Shown here piece by piece: positions 24,259 to 32,246 of a stretch of 64,000 nt of DNA. The position numbers and the translations under genes were made by a program. Origin of the DNA: WLMZ01 sp031367435 (GTDB taxonomy: Bacteria > Actinomycetota > Acidimicrobiia > Acidimicrobiales > Ilumatobacteraceae); NCBI GenBank assembly GCA_031367435.1, contig JANLPV010000110.1, forward strand, positions 15,763 through 79,762. Reading direction: 5' to 3'. Under the pieces are notes generated by a model. It was not told the origin of the DNA, made no database searches, and saw nothing but the letters and a program-made list of their open reading frames with translations. The first letter of the stretch is position 1, and the number at the start of each line of letters is the position of its first letter.

Positions 24259-25554
24259 GTGACTGAATCCCGACCCGTCACCTCCGTGCCATCCGGCCGT
24301 GCGGTGCTCGCTGACCGTGACGTACGTATTCTGCTTGGCTCATATCTGCTGATCTCGTTGGGCATTGCGCTGCAGGCCGCAGTGCTGGGCAAGCAGATCT
24401 ACGACATCACCGGACGCGCGATCGATCTGGCGTGGTTGGGACTCGCCGAGTTTGCTCCGGCACCCGTGTTGGTGTTGCTCACCGGTTCACTCGCTGACCG
24501 TTTCAATCGCAAGAAGATCGCAGGCCTTGCATTAGCAGGCGAACTCGCGTGCGCGCTCGCACTGATGTTGTACTCGATCAGTGATCCCACCGCGGTCTGG
24601 CCGTTCTTCGTGATCGCTGTTGCGTTCGGGGTGTTTCGGGCGTTCAACGCGCCGGCAATTCGCGCCCTGCCTCCGATGGTTGCGCCAGATGGTGCATTGC
24701 CGCGAGTCGTTGCGTTGTTCAGCGCCACCTGGACCAGCGCAATCATCGTGGGTCCTGCACTGTCGGGATGGTTGTACTCAATCAATACGTGGGTGCCGTA
24801 TGCAGTGGTGAGTTTCACCATCTTCGTCGGGCTGATCTGGCTGCTGACCCTGCAGTTCCGGCGCGAACCCATCGCTCCCGACCCCGACGAGAAGCCATCA
24901 CTCCGAAGTGCTGTCGAGGGCCTGCGTTTCATCCGGCATACGCCCATCGTGCTCGGCGCAATCACGCTCGATCTGTTTGCCGTGTTGTTCGGCGGTGCCG
25001 TGGCACTGCTACCGGTGATCGCAAAAGATCGTCTGCACGTGGGTGACGTTGCCTACGGTTGGCTGCGCGCTGCTGGCGGTATCGGGGCCGCGTCGATGGC
25101 GCTGTTCCTCTCGATCAGACCGTTGCGTCGTCACGTTGGCAAAGCGCTGTTGATCGCTGTGGCCGTGTTTGGGGCTGCCACGGTGTTGCTCGGTGTCACG
25201 CACAACTACGCGATCGCGTTTGTGGCACTCGTCGTACTCGCCGGAGCCGACATGGTGAGCGTGTTCGTACGAGGCTCACTCGTGCCGCTGGTGACGCCCG
25301 ACGAAAAGCGGGGACGAGTACTCGCTGTTGAGAACGTGTTCATCGGCGCATCAAACGAATTGGGTGCGTTCGAAAGTGGTATCGCCGCGCAGTATTTGGG
25401 TTTACCCATTGCCATTATCGGTGGTGGCATCGCCACCATCGCGGTCGTTGGTGCGTGCATCTTCGTCTTTCCGTCGTTGCGCAACGTCGACCGATTCGAA
25501 GACCTCGATCACACGAAGCAGCCGCCGAACACCGCGCATCCCGACCTCACGTAG
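24259..25554 (+). CDS. MFS transporter (enterobactin-exporter EntS-like)
   Basis: A 431-aa inner-membrane transporter with about 12 hydrophobic helices. The motif A-like loop is GSLADRFNRKKI after TM2, and the equivalent in the C-terminal half is LRRHVGKAL. The layout resembles the MFS_3/EntS group of exporters. GTG 24259 follows a short spacer from the divergent amidase. The last 150 bp overlap the 3' end of the convergent oxidoreductase gene, and the stop codon lies inside a 15-bp tandem repeat. Confidence 0.9.
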   Translation: MTESRPVTSVPSGRAVLADRDVRILLGSYLLISLGIALQAAVLGKQIYDITGRAIDLAWLGLAEFAPAPVLVLLTGSLADRFNRKKIAGLALAGELACALALMLYSISDPTAVWPFFVIAVAFGVFRAFNAPAIRALPPMVAPDGALPRVVALFSATWTSAIIVGPALSGWLYSINTWVPYAVVSFTIFVGLIWLLTLQFRREPIAPDPDEKPSLRSAVEGLRFIRHTPIVLGAITLDLFAVLFGGAVALLPVIAKDRLHVGDVAYGWLRAAGGIGAASMALFLSIRPLRRHVGKALLIAVAVFGAATVLLGVTHNYAIAFVALVVLAGADMVSVFVRGSLVPLVTPDEKRGRVLAVENVFIGASNELGAFESGIAAQYLGLPIAIIGGGIATIAVVGACIFVFPSLRNVDRFEDLDHTKQPPNTAHPDLT

Positions 25555-27039
25555 CCCGACCTCACGTAGCCCGACATCGCGCGGACTCGTGTCGCGCGAA
25601 CTGGCATCGTCAGGCGAGGTTTCACCTGGGCGACGCATGAGCCATCGCAGCTTTTGCGCCTTTTCGAACGCGCTTTCATATGCGACCTGGCCAATACCCG
25701 TTGCATACGTGGGATAGATGTGTACGAGATTGCTGATATCGCTGATCTTCATCTCGTGATGGATCGCAAGCGCCAACTCGTGGATCATCTCACCCGCGCT
25801 CGGAGCGAGGATGTGCGCACCAACGATGCGGCCCTTGGTCGTCACCACCACGATTGCGCCGTTCGTTGAACTGTCGGTACGCGCTCGATCGTTGTGAGCG
25901 AGATCGAGTTGCCACACGTCGACGTCATCGCCGAAGGCGGCCTCGGCCTCGGTGATGGTGAGGCCCGCATGGGCGAGCTCGGGATCGGTGAACGTGCACC
26001 ACGGCATGAAGTCATCGACGTTGCCCTTGCCTGGGAAGAACATGTCGCGAATGGCTCGCACGCCTTCATACGCGGCGGAGTGTGTGAAATGTGATCGTCC
26101 AGCGACATCGCCCACTGCGTAGATCGATCGCACGTTGGTGCGGCCGCGGCCATCGACCACCACTCCAGACGGTCCGATCTCGATGCCGAGTTGCTCGAGC
26201 CCGAGCGCGTCGGCGTTCGCTCGCCGGCCCGTGGCGACGAGGATGCCCTCAGCAGAAAACGAATGCTCTTTGCCGTCGATGCTGGCGTGCACCGTGCGGA
26301 TTGAACCATCGGTCGTCACCCGCAACGGCTCAGCCCCGAGGCGCACATCAACGCCTTCGGCGCGCAGCGTCGAGGTCAACATCTGCACGAGCGCGGGTTC
26401 GTCACGCGGCAAAATGCTGTGATCGCGCTGCAACATAGTGGTACCGATGCCGAGCCTCACAAAGGCCTGCGCCATCTCCACGCCCACCGGGCCGCCACCG
26501 AGAATGATCATGGTGGCCGGGGGCGCCTCAAGATCGAATAGCTGGTCGCTGGTGAGGAACCCCGCATCGAGAAGGCCTTCGATCTCTGGAACTACCGGGG
26601 AGCTGCCGGTGCACAACATGATGAAGCTGCCCTCAAGTACGAGCGTGTGATCAGCGCTTGCAACCGTGACCTCGTTAGGTCCGGTGATCGTGCCATTGCC
26701 GCTCACAATCGTGATGCCCATGTTGCGATAGCGGCTTGGGTCGTCATCGGTGCGACCGATCTCGGCCTGCACTGATCGCACCCGACGCCACACCATCGCC
26801 AGATCGATCTGTGGCTCGACGCTGTGCAAACCGAACTCGTCGGCGTGACGGATGGTGTGCGCAGCCTTGGCCGAGGCGAGCAATGCCTTCGATGGTACGC
26901 ATCCGGCCCAGAGGCGGGTGCCGCCAACCCGACCGCGTTCGATGACGGCGACGTCGAGATCAAGCGTGGCTGCAAACTCGGCAGCTGCGATCCCACCTGA
27001 TCCCATGCCGATGATGATCAGGTCGTAGTGCTCGGTCAT
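25402..27039 (-). CDS. Pyridine nucleotide-disulfide oxidoreductase homologue lacking one redox Cys
   Basis: A 545-aa flavoprotein of the lipoamide dehydrogenase/mercuric reductase family: FAD motif IIIGMGSGGIAAAE, NAD(P) motif IILGGGPVGVEMAQ, IYAVGDVAGR, and a C-terminal dimerisation domain with VHIYPTYATGIG. The redox motif, normally with two Cys four residues apart, reads GGTRLWAGCVPSK: the first Cys is Arg (codon CGC, 26914-26916), so no intramolecular disulfide can form. A tail of about 65 residues after MRRPG runs antisense through the MFS gene end and has pentapeptide repeats. ATG overlaps the upstream membrane-protein stop by 4 nt. Confidence 0.88.
   Translation of the reverse strand: MTEHYDLIIIGMGSGGIAAAEFAATLDLDVAVIERGRVGGTRLWAGCVPSKALLASAKAAHTIRHADEFGLHSVEPQIDLAMVWRRVRSVQAEIGRTDDDPSRYRNMGITIVSGNGTITGPNEVTVASADHTLVLEGSFIMLCTGSSPVVPEIEGLLDAGFLTSDQLFDLEAPPATMIILGGGPVGVEMAQAFVRLGIGTTMLQRDHSILPRDEPALVQMLTSTLRAEGVDVRLGAEPLRVTTDGSIRTVHASIDGKEHSFSAEGILVATGRRANADALGLEQLGIEIGPSGVVVDGRGRTNVRSIYAVGDVAGRSHFTHSAAYEGVRAIRDMFFPGKGNVDDFMPWCTFTDPELAHAGLTITEAEAAFGDDVDVWQLDLAHNDRARTDSSTNGAIVVVTTKGRIVGAHILAPSAGEMIHELALAIHHEMKISDISNLVHIYPTYATGIGQVAYESAFEKAQKLRWLMRRPGETSPDDASSRDTSPRDVGLREVGLREVGMRGVRRLLRVIEVFESVDVAQRRKDEDARTNDRDGGDATTDNGNG
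25540..25584. repeat. 15-bp tandem repeat at a convergent gene junction
   Basis: Three 15-bp units (CCCGACCTCACGTAG twice, then a diverged copy). On the plus strand the first unit contains the MFS stop codon; on the minus strand the units encode a repeated VGLRE-type pentapeptide in the tail of the flavoprotein. Confidence 0.8.
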
Positions 27040-27974
27040 CTCGAGCCGTTGTGACGAAAGACGAGCCACGCGACCAACGGGATCACGATCCAAGCGAGAA
27101 AGGTGAGCACGATTGCATACAACGCGAAGTTGAAGCTCGCGTCACGCGGTGGATTTCCTGCAGCGCCGATCGTCTCCCACAATGCCTTCATTGGTTGATC
27201 GGTGCAGAGACGGATCCTCCTTCGTGACACGGCCGCGCCGTAGAGAGCCGCCCAAGCAATCGCGGCGAGAACGAGCACGAGCACCGCACCGAAGATCACT
27301 GTCGCTGGCCCTGATTTGATCGCGCTTCGGAGCAGGTTCTGGATCGCAGAAAGGATTGTTGTGAGAAAGGCCCCACCCAAGAGAAACGTCGGTAGACCAA
27401 GCGTTTGACCCTTGAAGCCCTGCTCTACCTGAATTGCGTTGATGCGCGCACGTCTGAGCATGTGGTGTTCGTCCGAGCCCCACACTGAGTTCGCTTCGCG
27501 CCGTTCGTACAACTTGCGAATTCGGGTGATGAGCGTGTTCTGATGACCTCTCACGATCCATTGTGTGATGAGTCCAACCATCCACGATGCCACCGGTTTG
27601 AGCGGTCCAATGCGTGGCAGCGTTGCCGCTCGGGCGCCATTGCGATCGAGTACTTCGATCGAGCGCATCGCCATTCGATGCGCCTCTTCGAATCGATCGG
27701 GGCGCCACAAGGGGAGTGTCTTCGACAACTCGTTGACGATGTCCTGCTCGACCTTGCCGCGACCTCCAATCTCTTCAAGCAGCTGCCCCTTCTCCTCGGG
27801 TGTGTTCGCGCGGAGCACGCGCAACGCATCGATTCGGTCGAGGATGAGTTCGTCAAGTACCTTGCCGCCCACTTCGGCGACTTGGCGCGGCAGCCTGTGG
27901 TCGACTCGAGACGAGGCCGTACCGGACGAGTCTTGGGAGTCCGGCTCGTTCTCATTCGACGGCGTTGCGCTCAC
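27036..27974 (-). CDS. Membrane protein of unknown function
   Basis: A protein of about 312 aa with a long polar, charged N-terminal half (residues 1-170, rich in Arg/Glu helices) and three or four hydrophobic segments: about 205-225 (LPTFLLGGAFLTTIL), 235-260 (VIFGAVLVLVLAAIAW) and a C-terminal pair near 285-308. A GTG at 27974 is a plausible start, because the divergent molybdoenzyme gene begins at 28036. It is followed by the flavoprotein with a 4-nt overlap, suggesting co-expression. Family not recognised. Confidence 0.65.
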   Translation of the reverse strand: MSATPSNENEPDSQDSSGTASSRVDHRLPRQVAEVGGKVLDELILDRIDALRVLRANTPEEKGQLLEEIGGRGKVEQDIVNELSKTLPLWRPDRFEEAHRMAMRSIEVLDRNGARAATLPRIGPLKPVASWMVGLITQWIVRGHQNTLITRIRKLYERREANSVWGSDEHHMLRRARINAIQVEQGFKGQTLGLPTFLLGGAFLTTILSAIQNLLRSAIKSGPATVIFGAVLVLVLAAIAWAALYGAAVSRRRIRLCTDQPMKALWETIGAAGNPPRDASFNFALYAIVLTFLAWIVIPLVAWLVFRHNGSR

Positions 27975-28035
27975 ACCAACACGGTAGTTGTGCTTCTCGC
28001 TGGCCGTGTGCACTGCGGCAGGGCAGACTGGGGTC

Positions 28036-30024
28036 ATGCGCAAAGTGCTCACTACGGCCTGCCCGCTCGACTGCCCGGACACATGCTCGTTGGCAGTGAC
28101 TGTCGACGACGGACGCATCGTTGCGATCGGTGCCGACACGAGCGACACGGCCAGCCGGTTCACGCAGGGCTTCATCTGTCAGAAGGTGAAGCACCACGCA
28201 AAGCGCGTCTACGCGCCCGAGCGCGTGCTTACGCCACTGATACGCAACGGACCAAAAGGTTCCGGCGAGTTCGCCGCCGCCTCGTGGCCAGACGTCGAGC
28301 AACTCATTGCAACGCGAATCCGTGGCGCAATTCGTGAACACGGAGCGAACAGCGTCGTGCCGTATCTGTACAGCTCGTCGGGTGGCGTCTTTGCCAACTC
28401 GGCGCTCGGTCCAATGTTGTTCGAACGACTTGGTTGCCCCGATGTAGAACACACCATCTGTGCGTCAACCGTTGGTGCAGCGTGGTCGCAGGTTTTCGGA
28501 ACGATGCTCGGTGCCGATCCATTCGACCTCGAACATTCCGAACTGATCGTGGTGTGGGGCGCGAATCCAATCGCGTCCAATACCCATCTGTTGCCGTTGC
28601 TCACAGCAGCGACCAAGCGTGGCGCGAAATTGGTTGTGATTGATCCACGCAAGACGGCGGTTGGTTCTCGAGCCGACCTTCACCTCGCGATCAGACCCGG
28701 AACCGACGTCGTGCTCGCGTACGCCGCCGCGCGTTGGTTGAGCGAACACAACCAACTTGCCACTGACTTCATCGCCGCGAACACTCAGGGCGCCGATGCA
28801 TTTCTTGCAGAGGCAGAGCAGTGGACAATCGAGCGCGCGTCCCAAACATGCGGTGTGGCCGCAGCCGATATCGAATCGTTCGCGTCGATGATCGCAACTC
28901 AGCGGCCTGCCATGATGCGTCTCGGGTACGGCCTCGAGCGCAATCGCAACGGTGGCGCCGGGTGTGTCGCTGCTGTTGGCCTGTGGCTGCTGGCCGGGCA
29001 CTTCGGTCGGCTTGGCAGCGGGGTGATTGCATCCACATCGTCTGGTGCACCGTTGTCGCCGAAGGGGCTGTGGCCCGAGAACGTTGATCGCGTCGCTCAG
29101 GCGCAGATGAGCATGAACGACGTTGGTCTCGCACTCAACGGAGAGCTTGCCGAGTGGCCCCTGACCCGCGTGCTATTTGTGCAAGGTGCCAATCCAGCGG
29201 TGACCGCCATGGATCAGACAACGATGCTGCGCGGTCTCGCACGCGACGACCTGTTCACCGTCGTGCACGAGCAGGTGATGACCGACACGGCAATGTTTGC
29301 CGATGTCGTGCTGCCCGCCACAACACACTTCGAGGTCAGCGATATCGCCAATTCGTATGGCTCGTACTCGATGCAGGCCATTACGCCGGTGATCGAACGT
29401 GTCGGTGAGAGTCGTTCAAACGATGAGGTATGCGCCGCTCTTGCGGCTTCGCTCGGCCTTCCACCAGAGGACTTCGATCCGAACCCGGCGCGCCTTGGTG
29501 CACTCATGCGCACCGATGCAAACAGCGCGCCGCTCACGACTCGGCGGGCCCCCAACGAAACAGTTCAGTTCGTCCACACAGTGCCCACGTTCGCCGACGG
29601 TTCGGGTCGCGCGCGCCTCACCGACCCGACGAGTGAGATGCCGGTTCCGCGGTTCACCGCCGCGTTGGGGTCTGGGTCAGGGCTCACCTTGCTCACCCCC
29701 GCAACGAATCGCACGATCAACTCGATGTTCGCCGAATTCGCCCCACCCGACGTCGTCGTGTCGATAAGTCCGGCCGATGCCAACGCGCGCGAGCTGACCA
29801 CCGGCGAGGAGGTGCGTGTGTTCAACGAGCTTGGCGCACTGACGCTGCCCGTGTTGGTCGACGCGACGATGCGAACCGGTGTTGTGTCGATTCCAAAGGG
29901 ACTCTGGCGTCGTCATTTCAGTAACGCGTGTACTGCTAATGTCCTCATACCGCGCGGCGTCAATGACCTCGGCGCGGGTGCGTGTTTCAACGACGCAATC
30001 GTTGAGATCGAAAAGATCTCATGA
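28036..30024 (+). CDS. Molybdopterin-dependent oxidoreductase (DMSO reductase family)
   Basis: A 662-aa catalytic subunit. The N-terminal [4Fe-4S] motif is CPLDCPDTC (residues 9-17) with a fourth ligand in GFICQK. Next come molybdopterin-binding stretches such as VVWGANPIASN and LVVIDPRKTAVGSRAD and a C-terminal molydopterin-dinucleotide domain (LTLLTPATNRTINSMF, IPKGLWRRHF). No Tat signal is visible, so it is probably cytoplasmic. No electron-transfer or chaperone gene is adjacent. ATG 28036 directly precedes the Cys motif. The substrate is unknown; formate dehydrogenase cannot be assumed because no Sec/Cys active site is evident. Confidence 0.9.
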   Translation: MRKVLTTACPLDCPDTCSLAVTVDDGRIVAIGADTSDTASRFTQGFICQKVKHHAKRVYAPERVLTPLIRNGPKGSGEFAAASWPDVEQLIATRIRGAIREHGANSVVPYLYSSSGGVFANSALGPMLFERLGCPDVEHTICASTVGAAWSQVFGTMLGADPFDLEHSELIVVWGANPIASNTHLLPLLTAATKRGAKLVVIDPRKTAVGSRADLHLAIRPGTDVVLAYAAARWLSEHNQLATDFIAANTQGADAFLAEAEQWTIERASQTCGVAAADIESFASMIATQRPAMMRLGYGLERNRNGGAGCVAAVGLWLLAGHFGRLGSGVIASTSSGAPLSPKGLWPENVDRVAQAQMSMNDVGLALNGELAEWPLTRVLFVQGANPAVTAMDQTTMLRGLARDDLFTVVHEQVMTDTAMFADVVLPATTHFEVSDIANSYGSYSMQAITPVIERVGESRSNDEVCAALAASLGLPPEDFDPNPARLGALMRTDANSAPLTTRRAPNETVQFVHTVPTFADGSGRARLTDPTSEMPVPRFTAALGSGSGLTLLTPATNRTINSMFAEFAPPDVVVSISPADANARELTTGEEVRVFNELGALTLPVLVDATMRTGVVSIPKGLWRRHFSNACTANVLIPRGVNDLGAGACFNDAIVEIEKIS

Positions 30025-30098
30025 CGCGTCGATAGCTAACCCGCTCGAACACTTCCCGCTACATCAATCCACTACATCAATGAACCAGGAGTCAACGA

Positions 30099-30530
30099 AT
30101 GAATGAGAACGCGCCCCAGAAAAAGGGGCTCATCCAGGAGTTCAAGGAGTTCATTGCGACCGGTGACCTCATGACAGTTGCCGTCGCGTTCATCATGGGT
30201 TTGGCGATCAAGGCCGTCATCGATTCGTTCGTGAAGGATATTTTCACGGGAGCGGTCGGCCTGTTCATTAAATGCACCGACATCATCGATCCGGCCACGC
30301 AGAAGCCGAGCGGCAAGCAGGACTGCTCCGGGCTCGCCGGTAAGGCATACAAGTCGTTGCAGTGGGGTAACTTCGCGAACCAGGTCTTTACCTTCCTTCT
30401 GACGGCGATCGTCGTCTTCATCTTGGTGAAGGTGTATACGAAGGTGACTCGGCGCAGCTTGGCGCAGGACGGACCCTCTGACAACGACCTGCTCAAGGGC
30501 ATTCTCGACGAGTTGAAGTCGAAGAATTAA
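30099..30530 (+). CDS. mscL: Large-conductance mechanosensitive channel MscL
   Basis: Homopentameric emergency valve that opens under membrane tension. The 143-aa protein has the amphipathic N-terminal helix (GLIQEFKEFIATGDL), pore-lining TM1 (VAVAFIMGLAIKAVI), an extracellular loop, TM2 (FLLTAIVVFILVKVY) and a C-terminal charged helix. The loop (about residues 55-85) is polar and contains two cysteines (KCTD and DCSG), which is uncommon. AGGAG precedes the ATG by about 7 nt. Stands alone downstream of the molybdoenzyme gene. Confidence 0.94.
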   Translation: MNENAPQKKGLIQEFKEFIATGDLMTVAVAFIMGLAIKAVIDSFVKDIFTGAVGLFIKCTDIIDPATQKPSGKQDCSGLAGKAYKSLQWGNFANQVFTFLLTAIVVFILVKVYTKVTRRSLAQDGPSDNDLLKGILDELKSKN

Positions 30531-30610
30531 GCACCTCGTTGCCGGGTTGCGATCACGGGTGTGAGCCGGGGCGACTTGCTTCTTTGGTGCGCGCTCGCTC
30601 CAATAGAGCC

Positions 30611-31642
30611 ATGACGGCTGACAGAAATCGGGTACTTCTTTGCGTCAGCGCGGCTGTCGTCGTCGCCGTATCGGGCCTCGCCGCATGCACGAGCCGTTCG
30701 CTCACGGGTACCAACGCGGCCACGCCGCTCACCGTCAGCGGAGTTGGCGCAATGCCTGGCTCCACCTTCGCCGAGCCTTCGGCGAGCGCGGTGGTCACGG
30801 TCTCGTTGCCACACGCGAACGCAGGTCCCATTGGTGAGCGTGTCACGGGCAATCGGGTGATCATCATCGGTGACTCCGTGATGACCTCGATCTCCCGGCG
30901 CTACGGAAATCAGGCGTGCACCGCGCTCGTGCCACTTGGTTGGCAGGTGGAGGTCGACGCAGAGACTGGGCGATTCATTCCGTTTGGATTGAAGGTGCTC
31001 GACAAACGATTGTCCGCTGGATGGGATGCAGCGGTCATCTTGTTGGGCAACAACTACCTCAACGACAAGACGTCATTTCAGAAGCAGTTGCACATGATGC
31101 TGACGCGTTTGTCGCCGCGTCCGACGGTGCTACTCACCACCAGCATGTTCCGCTCAAAGCAGGCCGAGGTCAACAAAGCAATCATCGCTGAAGCCGGTCT
31201 GTTCCCCAATGTGAGCGTCGTTGATTGGGCGATCATCACCGAAGACACCAGCCTCACCGGTGCCGACGGCTTGCATCTCACCGACCGGGGTCGCGTGTTC
31301 TTGGCTGGGGGTATCGGGACGGCGCTCGGACACGTTGCCGGAACGGGTAAGTGCCTCAAGACCAACTTCAGTGACGATTCGATGGGCAGCCCAACTGGCA
31401 CCAACGGCTCCACCGGTACCGTTGCCAAACCATCCAGCAGCGACACGACAACGACGACGAAGCCAACGTCTGGCGCAACCACAACCACGGTGCCGATTTC
31501 ATCAACGACCATTGCGCCAAAGGTGAGTCCCCCACCAGTGACGTCCACAACCACACCAACCACCACTGGTTCCAAGCCAACGACGCCTCCGCCGCCGACA
31601 GCGACGACGCCGCCGACAGCGGTCCCTACCCCGGTTGGCTAA
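30611..31642 (+). CDS. Secreted SGNH-like lipoprotein with Thr/Pro-rich tail
   Basis: A 343-aa exported protein. Residues 1-30 form a lipoprotein signal with lipobox LAAC. A flavodoxin-like SGNH core follows: block I IIIGDSVMTSI with the nucleophile Ser, a middle ILLGNNYLN segment and the Asp-x-x-His block ADGLHLTDRG. It is thus a probable esterase or acyltransferase acting outside the membrane, perhaps on envelope glycans. About 85 C-terminal residues are almost purely Thr, Pro, Ser and Val, a likely wall-spanning or glycosylated stalk. ATG 30611 fits the signal peptide; an upstream extension lacks one. Confidence 0.8.
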   Translation: MTADRNRVLLCVSAAVVVAVSGLAACTSRSLTGTNAATPLTVSGVGAMPGSTFAEPSASAVVTVSLPHANAGPIGERVTGNRVIIIGDSVMTSISRRYGNQACTALVPLGWQVEVDAETGRFIPFGLKVLDKRLSAGWDAAVILLGNNYLNDKTSFQKQLHMMLTRLSPRPTVLLTTSMFRSKQAEVNKAIIAEAGLFPNVSVVDWAIITEDTSLTGADGLHLTDRGRVFLAGGIGTALGHVAGTGKCLKTNFSDDSMGSPTGTNGSTGTVAKPSSSDTTTTTKPTSGATTTTVPISSTTIAPKVSPPPVTSTTTPTTTGSKPTTPPPPTATTPPTAVPTPVG

Positions 31643-31703
31643 GACTGGTTGGTTAGTTCCTTGTCGGCTAGTTTCCGGCCGGCTAGGTCCGGACCGCGCG
31701 CCC

Positions 31704-32186
31704 TTACGGAGCGAGGACAGCGAATGTGTCGGTGTTGCGCAACACCGCGAACACGATCAGTGCACTACCTGCCGCGATCGGCATCCACAGTGGCAGCTTG
31801 ATCAGCCACGCGATCGGTGCACGGTCGCGAGCTCTACGCATCCACGCCCACCAGCCCACCACGAAGCCCCCGAGGAAGAGCGGGAAGAACAGATTGAACC
31901 CGAATGCGGCGGCGACGTCGCCCCGCAGCAATGCGTGTGTGGCGCGGGTGAGCCCGCATCCGGGGCACCACAAACCTGTCATCAGATAGAACGGGCACGC
32001 CGGTAGATGCGTGCCGGACGCAGTCGGATCGTTGACGGCGACGTACACGGCAGCAGCGACAGCCGCACAACCACATGCGATTGGTGCGACGAGCGCCCGC
32101 CGCGAGAACGAGCCAATGCCATCCGTTGGCGAGGCGACAACGAGCGGGGCCGTCGCCTGACTTGTCCCGATGTGCATGTGACGCAT
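31704..32186 (-). CDS. DUF2752 membrane protein
   Basis: A 160-aa membrane protein with three hydrophobic segments and the DUF2752 signature CPFYLMTGLWCPGCGLTRAT followed by ALLRGD. The family's function is unknown; the cysteine-rich signature lies between TM1 and TM2. ATG 32186 is chosen, as the region upstream belongs to the divergent ABC-F gene. It converges with the SGNH lipoprotein gene; the 61 nt between stops contain short GC-rich repeats but no clear terminator. Confidence 0.88.
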   Translation of the reverse strand: MRHMHIGTSQATAPLVVASPTDGIGSFSRRALVAPIACGCAAVAAAVYVAVNDPTASGTHLPACPFYLMTGLWCPGCGLTRATHALLRGDVAAAFGFNLFFPLFLGGFVVGWWAWMRRARDRAPIAWLIKLPLWMPIAAGSALIVFAVLRNTDTFAVLAP

Positions 32187-32246
32187 ATTAGGCAGCAATG
32201 GTCGCGTGCGGTTGCGGTTCGGGGGAGGTGGTGCCACCCTTGACGG

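Noticed and set aside
31643..31703. Bidirectional terminator between the SGNH and DUF2752 genes
   Set aside because: There is a short GGTCCGGACC palindrome and GC-rich repeats but no adequate stem with a T-run.
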